The notes below the pieces were generated by a model. The model had not been told where the DNA came from. It worked only from the letters and a program-made list of their open reading frames with translations, and ran no database searches. From the NCBI GenBank assembly GCA_002490705.1, contig DKUO01000002.1:1-64000 (forward strand): DNA of 64,000 bases, in the 5' to 3' direction. The stretch's first letter is position 1. The number at the start of each line of letters is the position of its first letter. This stretch comes from Lachnospiraceae bacterium UBA7202. Its GTDB lineage: Bacteria > Bacillota > Clostridia > Lachnospirales > Lachnospiraceae. The translations under genes were made by a program, and so were the position numbers. Below are positions 16,197 to 24,945 of the stretch, in pieces.

Positions 16197-17711
16197 ATGG
16201 GTACATTTGCGATGTTGTTTCATAAGGCGGGAACGGGGATACCGGATGAAAAGATGGAAGAATTCAAAGAGCGCATCGAAAAATTATTTCAAATGGGCGG
16301 AATGATGGAAGTAGAACAGGTGCAATTATGCGGTAAAAAGGCTGTGACGATTAAAAAAGCTTCTATGCATGATTACGGAATGAATTTCCATTATAACTAT
16401 TTTGAAGATGATTGCTGGGAAAATGCGGGGTTTAGTTTGAAAAGAGGACATGTGTGGAGCGAAAAGATTGGCTGGCGTGAGTTCCATCGGACTGTCGTTG
16501 CGGCATATGTTTTGGAGAGTTTGTATATAGACGGACCGGCGGTGGCGATGGTAAACGGAGATGTGGTAACCTCACAGGTGTATATCGGCTGGATCAATTA
16601 TTTGTTTCAAATGCAATATCCTAAGAAGAATAGCAATCCGTGGCATTTGTTTGAAGCTTTGCACAATCAAATTGATATGGATTTAGAAGAGGTTGATTGG
16701 GGAGCTTTTGCTCAGGATTTATATGATTTTATTGGCTATTATGAGATTCGGGCTGTTTTGAAGGGGACAGAGACTTTAGAAAAAGAATTTGACAGACGAC
16801 CAGAAAATGAGAGCGGGGATGAGAAAGATGACAGGTTGAATTTCTTTGATTTTGCTAAGAGATTAAAAATAGCAGTGAATCAATTTCATAAGAAGAACGG
16901 ACATGATGAGGAGGGACAGCTTTCTCTTATAGTGGAAATGCTGCGTTCTTATTATGAGCAGGATGGTATGTGGATTGATGTTAGTAAGAAATACGAAGAC
17001 GAGAATCTGGAAGCAATTTGTTTTTTTGCAGCTCTGACAGATGCGCCGGCATATGTGTTTCAAGTTGTTTCTGAGGTATATGAGGTTGACTTTTGGGAAT
17101 TATGGGAAAGGGTTAAGGATGTGGCAAAAAGGAAGGAAATGTTGTATCAGATGGAAATTCCGCAGGAAATCATATCTATTTCTACCATGAATTTTTTCAA
17201 GGTTACATCAGATGATATGATTTTATTTTGGGGTGATGATGAGAATATCAGGTTTTCGCAGGAGTTAAAGAATTGGTTTGATGAGCTGAGAAGCCGGTTT
17301 GATATGCTGATGGATTCCGAGTATGTCATAGAGAACCCGCTGTATTGGATTTTGGAGTTGATGGAATACGCAGATGAAAATTATTATCGGATATATACTT
17401 TCTCAGAGTTTTTTAGTGAGACAATGGAGCATTTAAATGACAGGCGTTTTTGGGCATTGTGGAAAATTTATGATGAAATGTTACACAATCCCGTGATGGA
17501 GGAGGCGGGAAGCGTAATCTTTGTGCCAGAAGGACCGGAATATGAACATGTCGGGTTGCATTATTTGGGTACACCGCCACGCCGTCGGTTAAAGTCGTGT
17601 TGGGATATGATAAAAAAGGAAGAGAAAAATAATAAGGCAAGAGTAACTTTTCGGCGGTATATGGCATTGCTTGAGAATAGAAAATTGCGAAAAGAGATAT
17701 TTGGATTTTAG
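16197..17711 (+). CDS. Unknown 504-residue protein paired with AbiEi-like gene
   Basis: Family not recognised. A soluble, acidic protein rich in Trp, Tyr, Phe and Glu, with no signal peptide or membrane segment. The N-terminal 180 residues look alpha/beta (KAVTIKKASMHDYGMNFHYN). The middle has a Glu/Asp-rich break near 200-215, and the rest is helical. No GSx-type nucleotidyltransferase signature, nuclease motif or Walker motif was found. The 1-bp gap to the antitoxin-like gene and the shared promoter suggest a toxin or effector role; this is inference. Composition is AT-rich. No clear terminator follows. Confidence 0.75.
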   Translation: MGTFAMLFHKAGTGIPDEKMEEFKERIEKLFQMGGMMEVEQVQLCGKKAVTIKKASMHDYGMNFHYNYFEDDCWENAGFSLKRGHVWSEKIGWREFHRTVVAAYVLESLYIDGPAVAMVNGDVVTSQVYIGWINYLFQMQYPKKNSNPWHLFEALHNQIDMDLEEVDWGAFAQDLYDFIGYYEIRAVLKGTETLEKEFDRRPENESGDEKDDRLNFFDFAKRLKIAVNQFHKKNGHDEEGQLSLIVEMLRSYYEQDGMWIDVSKKYEDENLEAICFFAALTDAPAYVFQVVSEVYEVDFWELWERVKDVAKRKEMLYQMEIPQEIISISTMNFFKVTSDDMILFWGDDENIRFSQELKNWFDELRSRFDMLMDSEYVIENPLYWILELMEYADENYYRIYTFSEFFSETMEHLNDRRFWALWKIYDEMLHNPVMEEAGSVIFVPEGPEYEHVGLHYLGTPPRRRLKSCWDMIKKEEKNNKARVTFRRYMALLENRKLRKEIFGF

Positions 17712-17810
17712 GATAAAAGTAAAAACGATAATTTTCTGATGGAACTGAAAGAATGTTTCAAACGTATTTATGGGGCTCTACAAATCTGTTTAACTCAAAA
17801 CAGGAAGTTA

Positions 17811-17839
17811 TTGACATCATTTTGGCAATTCGTTAAAAT
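17811..17839 (+). promoter_or_regulatory. Strong sigma-A promoter upstream of the Rpn-type gene
   Basis: Perfect TTGACA (17811-17816), 17-bp spacer, TAAAAT (17834-17839). It lies 160 bp ahead of the start codon. The leader between contains a GTGC/GCAC hairpin and GC-rich sequence with no recognised RNA element. Confidence 0.7.
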
Positions 17840-17998
17840 AAATCTATCAAAGAAATTCTAACAGATGTGCGTTCTGCACGTTCAAGACAGTTTCTGTCGG
17901 ATTTTCTCTTTGAAACACAACAGAAAACGGCAGGAAAGCGGATGGGCGGGCACAGTCTGCGGCATATCCTATCCTGCCACCATAAGGGAGGAGAGCAT

Positions 17999-18943
17999 AT
18001 GCCAAAACAAAGACAAAAGAAGAAACATGGAAACGGGAAACCAAACCGACAGCAGAAACAGAAACAGAATCAAAAGCAGATGCGGTTGGATGTGAAGGAC
18101 AGACTGTTCCGGTATCTGTTTGAGAAAGACAGGGAGGCGCTTCTTGACCTGTACAATGCGCTGAACGGGACGGCTTATCAGGATTCGTCACAGCTTGAGA
18201 TCGTGACGATCGAGAGCGCAGTCTATGTGGTGATGAAAAACGACCTGGCCTATATCCTGTCCGGCACGTTAAGCATGTACGAGCACCAAAGCACTTACAG
18301 CCCGAACCTACCTGTCCGGTTTCTGATCTATCTGGCGCAGGAGTACCAGACGGTGATCGAGAAGGCGAAGAAGAGTCTTTACGGAACCGGGCAGATTACA
18401 CTGCCGACGCCGCAGTGCATTGTCTTTTATAACGGTGTGAAAGAGATGCCGGAGGAACATATCTTAAAGCTTTCGGATGCTTTTGAGAATAAAGAGGTAA
18501 GGGCGGACGTGGAGCTGACAGTGCGGATGCTTAACATTAACTACGGGCATAACAAACAGCTGATGGAAAAGTGCAGGGTTTTGGAAGAGTATTCAGCGTT
18601 TGTAGCCGCTACGCGGAAGTGCATGTTTGAGGAAAAGGATATACAGACCGCTTTAAACAGTGCTGTGGATGAGTGCATAGAAAAGGGTATTTTAAAAGAA
18701 TTCCTGCTAAGAAACCGAGCGGAGGTGTTGGGTATGTTGCTGGAAGAGTTTGACGCGGAGAAATATGAGAGAACGATTCGGGAGGAAGGAAGAGAAGAGG
18801 GGCTAACAATCGGCATCCGCTGTAGCATTGAAATTTTGCGGGAGTTTCATCAATCGAGGGATGAGACAAAGAAAAAGCTGATCGAGAAGTATGCGATATC
18901 GGAGAGCGAGGCGGAGCGGGAGCTCCAGCTATACTGGAAGTAG
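17999..18943 (+). CDS. Rpn/YhgA-like PD-(D/E)XK nuclease-transposase family protein
   Basis: A 314-residue protein of the recombination-promoting nuclease (Rpn, transposase_31-like) family common in Lachnospiraceae. After a basic Gln/Lys-rich N-terminus, family features are VKDRLFRYLF, LYNALNGT, MKNDLAYIL and MYEHQST; the Asp and the Glu-X-Gln fit the PD-(D/E)XK active site. The C-terminus has a charged helical REEGREEG segment typical of these proteins. The ATG at 17999 was chosen because AGGGAGGAG precedes it; an in-frame ATG at 17867 is less likely. The family promotes recA-independent recombination in E. coli; a similar role here is inferred. It stands between foreign-looking genes and a sortase relic. 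Confidence 0.82.
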   Translation: MPKQRQKKKHGNGKPNRQQKQKQNQKQMRLDVKDRLFRYLFEKDREALLDLYNALNGTAYQDSSQLEIVTIESAVYVVMKNDLAYILSGTLSMYEHQSTYSPNLPVRFLIYLAQEYQTVIEKAKKSLYGTGQITLPTPQCIVFYNGVKEMPEEHILKLSDAFENKEVRADVELTVRMLNINYGHNKQLMEKCRVLEEYSAFVAATRKCMFEEKDIQTALNSAVDECIEKGILKEFLLRNRAEVLGMLLEEFDAEKYERTIREEGREEGLTIGIRCSIEILREFHQSRDETKKKLIEKYAISESEAERELQLYWK

Positions 18944-18973
18944 AAAATGGAAGATGGACTTCTTGTGAGAAAA

Positions 18974-19175
18974 AAACTTGCATATTCTACAAAAAAGAGT
19001 AAAATAAGAATATATGTTACTCGGTCAAATTGTGTCGAAACACCTTTTGAACGGGTATATCTGGTATCCGACGGATGGATGGCCCCTATATGTCGAGATA
19101 TAAAATATAAAGTAAAAGCTAATCGGATGGTTGAAAATTGACGATATCAATATAGACTGTCCTGTCATTTTATTT
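18974..19175 (+). pseudogene. Relic of a second class B sortase gene with its promoter
   Basis: The stretch resembles two separate parts of the srtB locus. 18974-19100 matches the srtB upstream region, including TTGCAT-16 bp-TAAAAT at 18978-19005 and the segment around the start codon. 19116-19169 translates in one frame to KLIGWLKIDDINIDCPVI, against residues 227-244 of SrtB. The roughly 650 bp that should lie between are missing and frames are broken. It is a decayed partial duplicate. Its promoter could now drive the surface protein gene that follows. Confidence 0.75.
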
Positions 19176-19218
19176 GTGAAATAATAGAAAATGTGTAAGG
19201 GAATGAGGAGAAAGTACC

Positions 19219-22200
19219 ATGGCAAAGAAGACAGCAGCGAAAAAGCCGGTAACAAAAAAGCCTAGGAGAAGATTAAAGAGAACCGCGAGACGCAGTCTGG
19301 CGGCGGTTTTGATGATCACGGCTGTGGTGGTGGCAGCGATCCCTGTGCCGGAGAATGCGGCGGCGACGGATGATTATGGTATTTCTGCGCTCGCAGATGA
19401 TTCGCTTGACGTGCATGAGTCGGGGAAATATTTGGAGGGCTATGACAGCGCTGGTAATAAGACCTTTGAACCCTATGGATACAAGCCCGAAGACGTAGAT
19501 GATCTGCCATTGGGCGTCAAGGATTTTGATTTGAGTACATATGCGGGTAAAACGGATACAGAGCTGGTGGATGAACTCAAGAAAAATAATGGCCTTTACG
19601 CTTCTTTAAAAGTGGCAAATCCTGAGGGCAGCACCTATACCTTGGAATGGGAATTTATGTATTATGAGGTGAGAAATCCAAGAGGCGGTGCGACAGCAGG
19701 AGCAATCTGTAAATATAATACGGTATATTATGACGAGCCTGTATTGAGTTTGTTTCCCAATACAGAGTATTTTACAACGAATGCCTCTGAACTTGCGGAC
19801 TATTATGCGGGAAGATTAGAAGCGAATGCCACAAAGAAAGGCAGTCAGGGGCAGACGTTTACTGGTTATGGGATCAAGGATGATACTAATACAGTTACGC
19901 AGATCATGGATAATGACCCTACTAAGGGTGAGAAAATCTATTCTTATACACAATATGAGAATAATAATAACGCGGTGTTGGAAGAGTTCCTTAAAAAATA
20001 TCCGAGCATTAATACGAGATATATAGATGTCAAAGCGGAATATGATAAGTATAAGGCGGATAAGGCGGCATGGGAGGCAGATAAAAACAATACCGGTAAT
20101 TATGAAGATGACCATCCTAAGCCGGATGATTTTGTGGTTATGCCGGCAACGGATTTGGATCAGCCGGATCAGTGGAAATATTTTTGCGCGCATAATTTGG
20201 AAGTGGGAACTGGAGATACATATACGCTGGTTCCGGCCAAGGATAACCGCCCCGGCGGAAAGCAGGGCGATATTTATCTTGCGAAGGGAACGGCAGGTAA
20301 CGCGGGTGAAGAGGGAAGTAAGAGCAATAACGATAGATATGGCTTCTTGGTGTTAAAAACAGCTAAATACCAGATGTGCGCCATTGCAGATAAAGCCTTT
20401 TACGGAACCGAGAACGTGAAAAACATTACGATTCCCGAACAGATTGGGTTTATCGGCGACGATGCTTTCGCGGGTTCCAAGCTGGAAGGCGTATCGTTTG
20501 CGAACGTGACCGCGATTGGCAACAGAGCCTTTAAGGGCTGCGTTGTTTTGAAGGTGGCGGAGCTGGATCTGACGGTAGAACGGGTCGGAAACGAATGTTT
20601 CAGCGGGACTAAAATTGAGAAGGTAAAATTCGGAAGCGGTTTGAAACGAATCGGTTACGGCGCTTTTTACGGATGTAACAGTCTGGGCAGCGTTGTGTTT
20701 GAGGATAAAGGGTCAGACGTGACCATAGACGGTTATGCCTTTTATAACTGCTCCGAGCTGACAGCAGTCTCCATGAAAGGAGCGAATATTGTTAAAATCG
20801 ACGACGGCGCTTTCGCAACAGACGCTGGTTCGCGGCCTATGGGCTTTACCTTGTCTGATCGTTTGAGCGGTCCGGACAGCCTTGGCAACTATTTGTTTGC
20901 GGGACGTTCCAACTTGGAATATGTGGTATTTCCCGGAAACTATGCAAACAGCACGGTGACTCAGACGAAGATACCGCCCGCCATCTTTCACGGGTGTATC
21001 AACCTGAAATACGTGACCTTCCCTACGGAAGGCAATCCGACGGCCTGCGGGTTTGTAGAATATGATTCTAAGATTTTATTTGCCGATGTTATTAACAAGG
21101 ATTTTTATGTGGAAGGACCGGAACTGAACAGCAGCAACAGACCGGCATACCCGCGCAGGGATACATGGGATGCGATTACGGCGGTATCTACCACTGTGCC
21201 CTATCTGTATCATCAGGGTGAGGGCGCAAACAGAAAGGATTTCTGGGAGATCAGCGACGGGTTCTATCTGCTTTCTATTAATGGAACGGAAGGGATTTTA
21301 ACCTCCTGTACTTTAAAGCCTAATGCGGATGTAACCAAATGGAACGGAGTTCTTGACATTCCGAAGAAGGTAGGCGATACGCCGGTTAAGGGAATCGGAG
21401 AGAACTGCTTTACCGATTCCGACTTAAACTCAGCAGTTGTTTCCATAAGGATACCGGACGATTCTATTGAGACGATTGCGGCCGGTGTGTTCAAAGGCGG
21501 TACGGATGGGAAAACGGACTGGTTAAAATTAAAGGATGTTTATATCGGTAATTCGGTAAAAGAGATTGGCGCCAGCGCCTTTGAGGGATGTACAGCGTTA
21601 AATGACATTTTCCTGAATTCCCCGAAGGTGGCCCACAGTGAATTTAAACTCGGTGATAATGCGTTTAAGACCGGAAGTAACGGCTTGACGATTCACGGAG
21701 ACATCGCAACGGATTACAGCCCCTATACTTGGGCTATGGGCGGTACTCAGGCTTCTTGTATTAGATCGGATGGACTGAGGGCCTGCTATAAGAGTCTGGT
21801 GCCTTCTTATCTGACCGTGATATACGATAACAATACGCAGCTTGCTACATTGATGGATTATCCAAAAGAAAAGGATATCAGTAAAATTTTGGATGAGGCC
21901 TATAAGTTTGATATTATGGCTGGTCCGGATGGTTCGTTCGAAACTCCGTATAAAGATTATGTGGAGATGAGAAAGGCTCAGTCTTATGCAACTTGGAGAG
22001 GAGAGGAAAACAATTTCCGCAGGGATGCCTTTAAGAAAGCATGGATAGAAGCGACTACAGATGCGGAGAGAGAGGCGGTCTATGAGTCTGACAATTACGG
22101 CCCGTGGGTGAATGATGACTTTGTCAGTGATTCGACAACATGGGGAACAGCGGCTCCGACGCCGGGCGGCGGCGGAACGTCAGGTGGCGGAGACAGCGGC

Positions 22201-24918
22201 GCTATAAATAAGATAGCCGATTTCTTTTTCGAACCGATTGTGGCATATGCAGCCGAGCAGGTATATGCGTATTATGATCCGGCAGGTCCCAGAGGGGGAA
22301 AATATGAAATCGGCGTTACCGATCCGACAGATGATGAATTACGTCTGCTTGATAACGTGCGCAATATAGTAGTGCCGGAGGGCGTTGATTCTATTGATGT
22401 GTACAGCTATGTTTATGGCGTGAAGGATTCAGCCGGAAACAGGACTGGCAGAGAGAACAATCAAATAAGTCGTGAGCGATATTTCGGCAGTGCAAAACAG
22501 GGCGACTCGTGGGATATGTATACCAGTTCTACAGGTCAGGAGGAATCTGATCCTACAAAGGTAGTTCCCGGCTTATTCAGCGGCGATTATAACGACGGGC
22601 TGGGCGAGGATAGCGGCGAGAGGTTCAGACGAGGTAATGATCAGATTACTTCTGTTGTTTTGAACAGCGTTACTTATCTGCCGGATTATGCCTTTGACAG
22701 CTGTGAGAATCTGCTTTCGGTGGATTTGGGGGCTAAATGCAGTGATATTGGCGTTGCGCCGTTCCGCGGCTGTTATGAGATGGAGACGGTGGGAGACAAC
22801 GAGTGGTATACCACGACCAACGGTATTATTTATTCGAAGAATACGGACGGTTCGTTGACGATCGAGGAGTGCCTGTCTGCGAGAGGAAGAAAGGTCGATA
22901 AGGTCGGTCCTCCTATTGTCAGCGTGGGAACCGGAGACAGCGGCGATAGTAACCTTAAGAGCGTCAGCGCAATCAAACCGGGAGCATTTGAGGACTGCGA
23001 TGATTTGACAGAGATTAACTTTGGCAGTAATAATACAGCAGGCTTGCAGGTGATTCCTGACGATTGCTTTAAAAACAGCGATGTCTTACAAACAGTGGTT
23101 CTTCCGATTACGGTGAACGATATTGGGCCGGGCGCTTTTGTGGGAGCAAAGAATCTGCGCGAACTCACCATATATGGCTCTGAGGTGAAGATTTCCGGCA
23201 GTGCATTTAATGAAGATAAAGTGCAGACAACTGTGAATGCTCCAGAAGATTCGGCAGTAGTAAGATACGTGAAAGAGTATGGGAGTCAGTATAAACTCAG
23301 TATGTCCGATAAGCCTTTTGGTAAACAGTGGAAGGTTACCTTCTACGACGCCAACTATAAGGTGATTGAGGATCTGGTGGATGGACTGGGAAGTCCCATC
23401 AATAATCCGCAGTATGTAACGAACGGAGAGTCAATACCGGCCATTCCGGCAGATCCGGTGTTGGAAAATTGGACTTTTGAAAATTGGATACGCATGGATG
23501 GTAAGGCATTGAGAGAGCCAATTACCGAGGATACCATTTTCTATGCAAAGGGTCATTATGATGGCGGCGCGCCGGTTGATGGCAAGTATACAGTAGAATT
23601 TATTGATGGTGTGGACGGTTCTCAGGTGGCCGGCAGAGGTTCTGATCCTACGGACGGCAAGTATTATGTAGAAGCGGGTAAGACTTTCACAGATATGAAA
23701 TGGCCGGAGCCGACTCATCCGACTCATGCCGGATTTGAAGCGTCAGGATTCATATTTACCAGCAAAGTGTCTGGTGCTGCGGAAGCGTGGACGACAGCAA
23801 CGAACGTAAATGAAAATATGACGGTTATTGCGCTGTATAAGGCTTCTGGTAACAACGGCCCTACCAGCGGCGGTTCTACAAATACGTCAGGCAACACCAC
23901 AAGCAGCGGCACCACCAGCGGCGGTACGACGAGCACGAGCAGCAGCAGCACAAGCAGCAGTTCCAGCAGCAACAAGAGCAGCTCCAGCAGCTCTTCCGGC
24001 AGCTCCACCAGTACCACATCCACAACGAATTCAAGTGCTGCGGGAATGTACACGGTATTTGTGGAGAACGGATATGGTTCCGGAAGTTACGCGCCGGGCA
24101 CGATGGTTATCGTTACGGCGGCACAGCCTGCGGCAGGTATGAGATTTGACAAGTGGACCACGGAGTCGAACGGTGTAACGCTCGTGAGTGTGAGCCTGCC
24201 GGCGACCACGTTCCAGATGCCTGCCAACAATGTGTCAATTAAGGCAAATTTTGTAGCGGATACCACGCCTCGTGCAACGGCGGCACCGGGCACCGGAAAC
24301 AGCGGCGGTACGGGCAACGGTACTACGAATGATAATGGCAATACCAGAGTGGATATTGAAAAACCGGGTATCTCCAACAGAGATCTGGCGACGGCGAATG
24401 TGAACGGTTCTACGGATAACTTTATTGTGAAGATTTCCGAGACCGATGAGGCGACCCGCGCAGTGGCGGCGGCCCTCACAAACAAGTACGGCACTTTGGA
24501 CAATATCCTGTATTATGCGATGGATATTACGTTGTGGGATTCCACCGGAACCACACAGATTTCGGATACGACGGGACTCTCTGTGGATATTACGATCCCG
24601 ATTCCGGATTCGCTGGTGGCTTACGGCGGTAACAACATGGCGGGTGCGGTTGTTAACGGTGATCAGTTAGAGAGCCTGAATGAGAACTTTACAACCATTA
24701 ACGGTGTACCTTGTATCCGGTTCCGGGCAACCCACTTCTCGCCTTATACGATTTATGTGGATACCGGCAATCTGGTTGAGGGTATGCTGGATACGACGCC
24801 TAAGACCGGTGATCCGATTCATCCGAAGTGGTTCTTATCGCTCGGGTTGGCTTGTCTGTCCATGATTTTGTTCTTGAAGCGGGATAAGAGGAAGCCAGTT
24901 AAAGTAAAGAAAGCGTAG
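19219..24918 (+). CDS. Large LRR_5 (BspA-like) cell-wall-anchored surface protein
   Basis: A 1899-residue surface protein. It has a very basic extended N-terminus with a signal peptide (hydrophobic core near residues 32-43). BspA/TpLRR-type leucine-rich repeats lie at about 385-620, 720-830 and 1140-1335, with units such as IGYGAFYGCNSLGSVVF. Two InlB-B/Flg_new-like beta modules lie at about 1370-1545, a Ser/Thr/Gly linker at 1545-1606, and a further 'bacterial repeat' module at 1610-1680. A C-terminal domain at about 1718-1850 is shared with the next gene. The sorting signal is TPKTGD (1860-1865), a hydrophobic helix and a Lys/Arg tail. It is a likely substrate of the encoded class B sortase. 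The role, adhesion or host interaction, is inferred. GAGGAG precedes the ATG. Confidence 0.9.
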   Translation: MAKKTAAKKPVTKKPRRRLKRTARRSLAAVLMITAVVVAAIPVPENAAATDDYGISALADDSLDVHESGKYLEGYDSAGNKTFEPYGYKPEDVDDLPLGVKDFDLSTYAGKTDTELVDELKKNNGLYASLKVANPEGSTYTLEWEFMYYEVRNPRGGATAGAICKYNTVYYDEPVLSLFPNTEYFTTNASELADYYAGRLEANATKKGSQGQTFTGYGIKDDTNTVTQIMDNDPTKGEKIYSYTQYENNNNAVLEEFLKKYPSINTRYIDVKAEYDKYKADKAAWEADKNNTGNYEDDHPKPDDFVVMPATDLDQPDQWKYFCAHNLEVGTGDTYTLVPAKDNRPGGKQGDIYLAKGTAGNAGEEGSKSNNDRYGFLVLKTAKYQMCAIADKAFYGTENVKNITIPEQIGFIGDDAFAGSKLEGVSFANVTAIGNRAFKGCVVLKVAELDLTVERVGNECFSGTKIEKVKFGSGLKRIGYGAFYGCNSLGSVVFEDKGSDVTIDGYAFYNCSELTAVSMKGANIVKIDDGAFATDAGSRPMGFTLSDRLSGPDSLGNYLFAGRSNLEYVVFPGNYANSTVTQTKIPPAIFHGCINLKYVTFPTEGNPTACGFVEYDSKILFADVINKDFYVEGPELNSSNRPAYPRRDTWDAITAVSTTVPYLYHQGEGANRKDFWEISDGFYLLSINGTEGILTSCTLKPNADVTKWNGVLDIPKKVGDTPVKGIGENCFTDSDLNSAVVSIRIPDDSIETIAAGVFKGGTDGKTDWLKLKDVYIGNSVKEIGASAFEGCTALNDIFLNSPKVAHSEFKLGDNAFKTGSNGLTIHGDIATDYSPYTWAMGGTQASCIRSDGLRACYKSLVPSYLTVIYDNNTQLATLMDYPKEKDISKILDEAYKFDIMAGPDGSFETPYKDYVEMRKAQSYATWRGEENNFRRDAFKKAWIEATTDAEREAVYESDNYGPWVNDDFVSDSTTWGTAAPTPGGGGTSGGGDSGAINKIADFFFEPIVAYAAEQVYAYYDPAGPRGGKYEIGVTDPTDDELRLLDNVRNIVVPEGVDSIDVYSYVYGVKDSAGNRTGRENNQISRERYFGSAKQGDSWDMYTSSTGQEESDPTKVVPGLFSGDYNDGLGEDSGERFRRGNDQITSVVLNSVTYLPDYAFDSCENLLSVDLGAKCSDIGVAPFRGCYEMETVGDNEWYTTTNGIIYSKNTDGSLTIEECLSARGRKVDKVGPPIVSVGTGDSGDSNLKSVSAIKPGAFEDCDDLTEINFGSNNTAGLQVIPDDCFKNSDVLQTVVLPITVNDIGPGAFVGAKNLRELTIYGSEVKISGSAFNEDKVQTTVNAPEDSAVVRYVKEYGSQYKLSMSDKPFGKQWKVTFYDANYKVIEDLVDGLGSPINNPQYVTNGESIPAIPADPVLENWTFENWIRMDGKALREPITEDTIFYAKGHYDGGAPVDGKYTVEFIDGVDGSQVAGRGSDPTDGKYYVEAGKTFTDMKWPEPTHPTHAGFEASGFIFTSKVSGAAEAWTTATNVNENMTVIALYKASGNNGPTSGGSTNTSGNTTSSGTTSGGTTSTSSSSTSSSSSSNKSSSSSSSGSSTSTTSTTNSSAAGMYTVFVENGYGSGSYAPGTMVIVTAAQPAAGMRFDKWTTESNGVTLVSVSLPATTFQMPANNVSIKANFVADTTPRATAAPGTGNSGGTGNGTTNDNGNTRVDIEKPGISNRDLATANVNGSTDNFIVKISETDEATRAVAAALTNKYGTLDNILYYAMDITLWDSTGTTQISDTTGLSVDITIPIPDSLVAYGGNNMAGAVVNGDQLESLNENFTTINGVPCIRFRATHFSPYTIYVDTGNLVEGMLDTTPKTGDPIHPKWFLSLGLACLSMILFLKRDKRKPVKVKKA
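23857..24035 (+). repeat. Ser/Thr/Gly-codon low-complexity tract
   Basis: An agc/acc/ggc-rich imperfect repeat encodes a flexible Ser/Thr/Gly linker of the surface protein (about residues 1547-1606). Such tracts can vary in length by slippage. Confidence 0.75.
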
Positions 24919-24945
24919 GGGATTGATAGCCCAAGGGGGAATCCT

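Noticed and set aside
17739..17870. Short open frame starting ATGGAACTG upstream of the Rpn gene
   Set aside because: No ribosome site, and it contains the strong promoter at 17811; taken as chance.
17999..18943. Complete insertion sequence
   Set aside because: The Rpn-type protein is related to transposases, but no flanking terminal inverted repeats or target duplications were seen.
18947..19141. 64-codon open frame after the Rpn gene
   Set aside because: It has no ribosome site and crosses the sortase relic, whose similarity is in another frame.
23724..24053. Leu/Val-rich minus-strand frame
   Set aside because: It is the antisense of the Ser/Thr codon tract of the surface protein.
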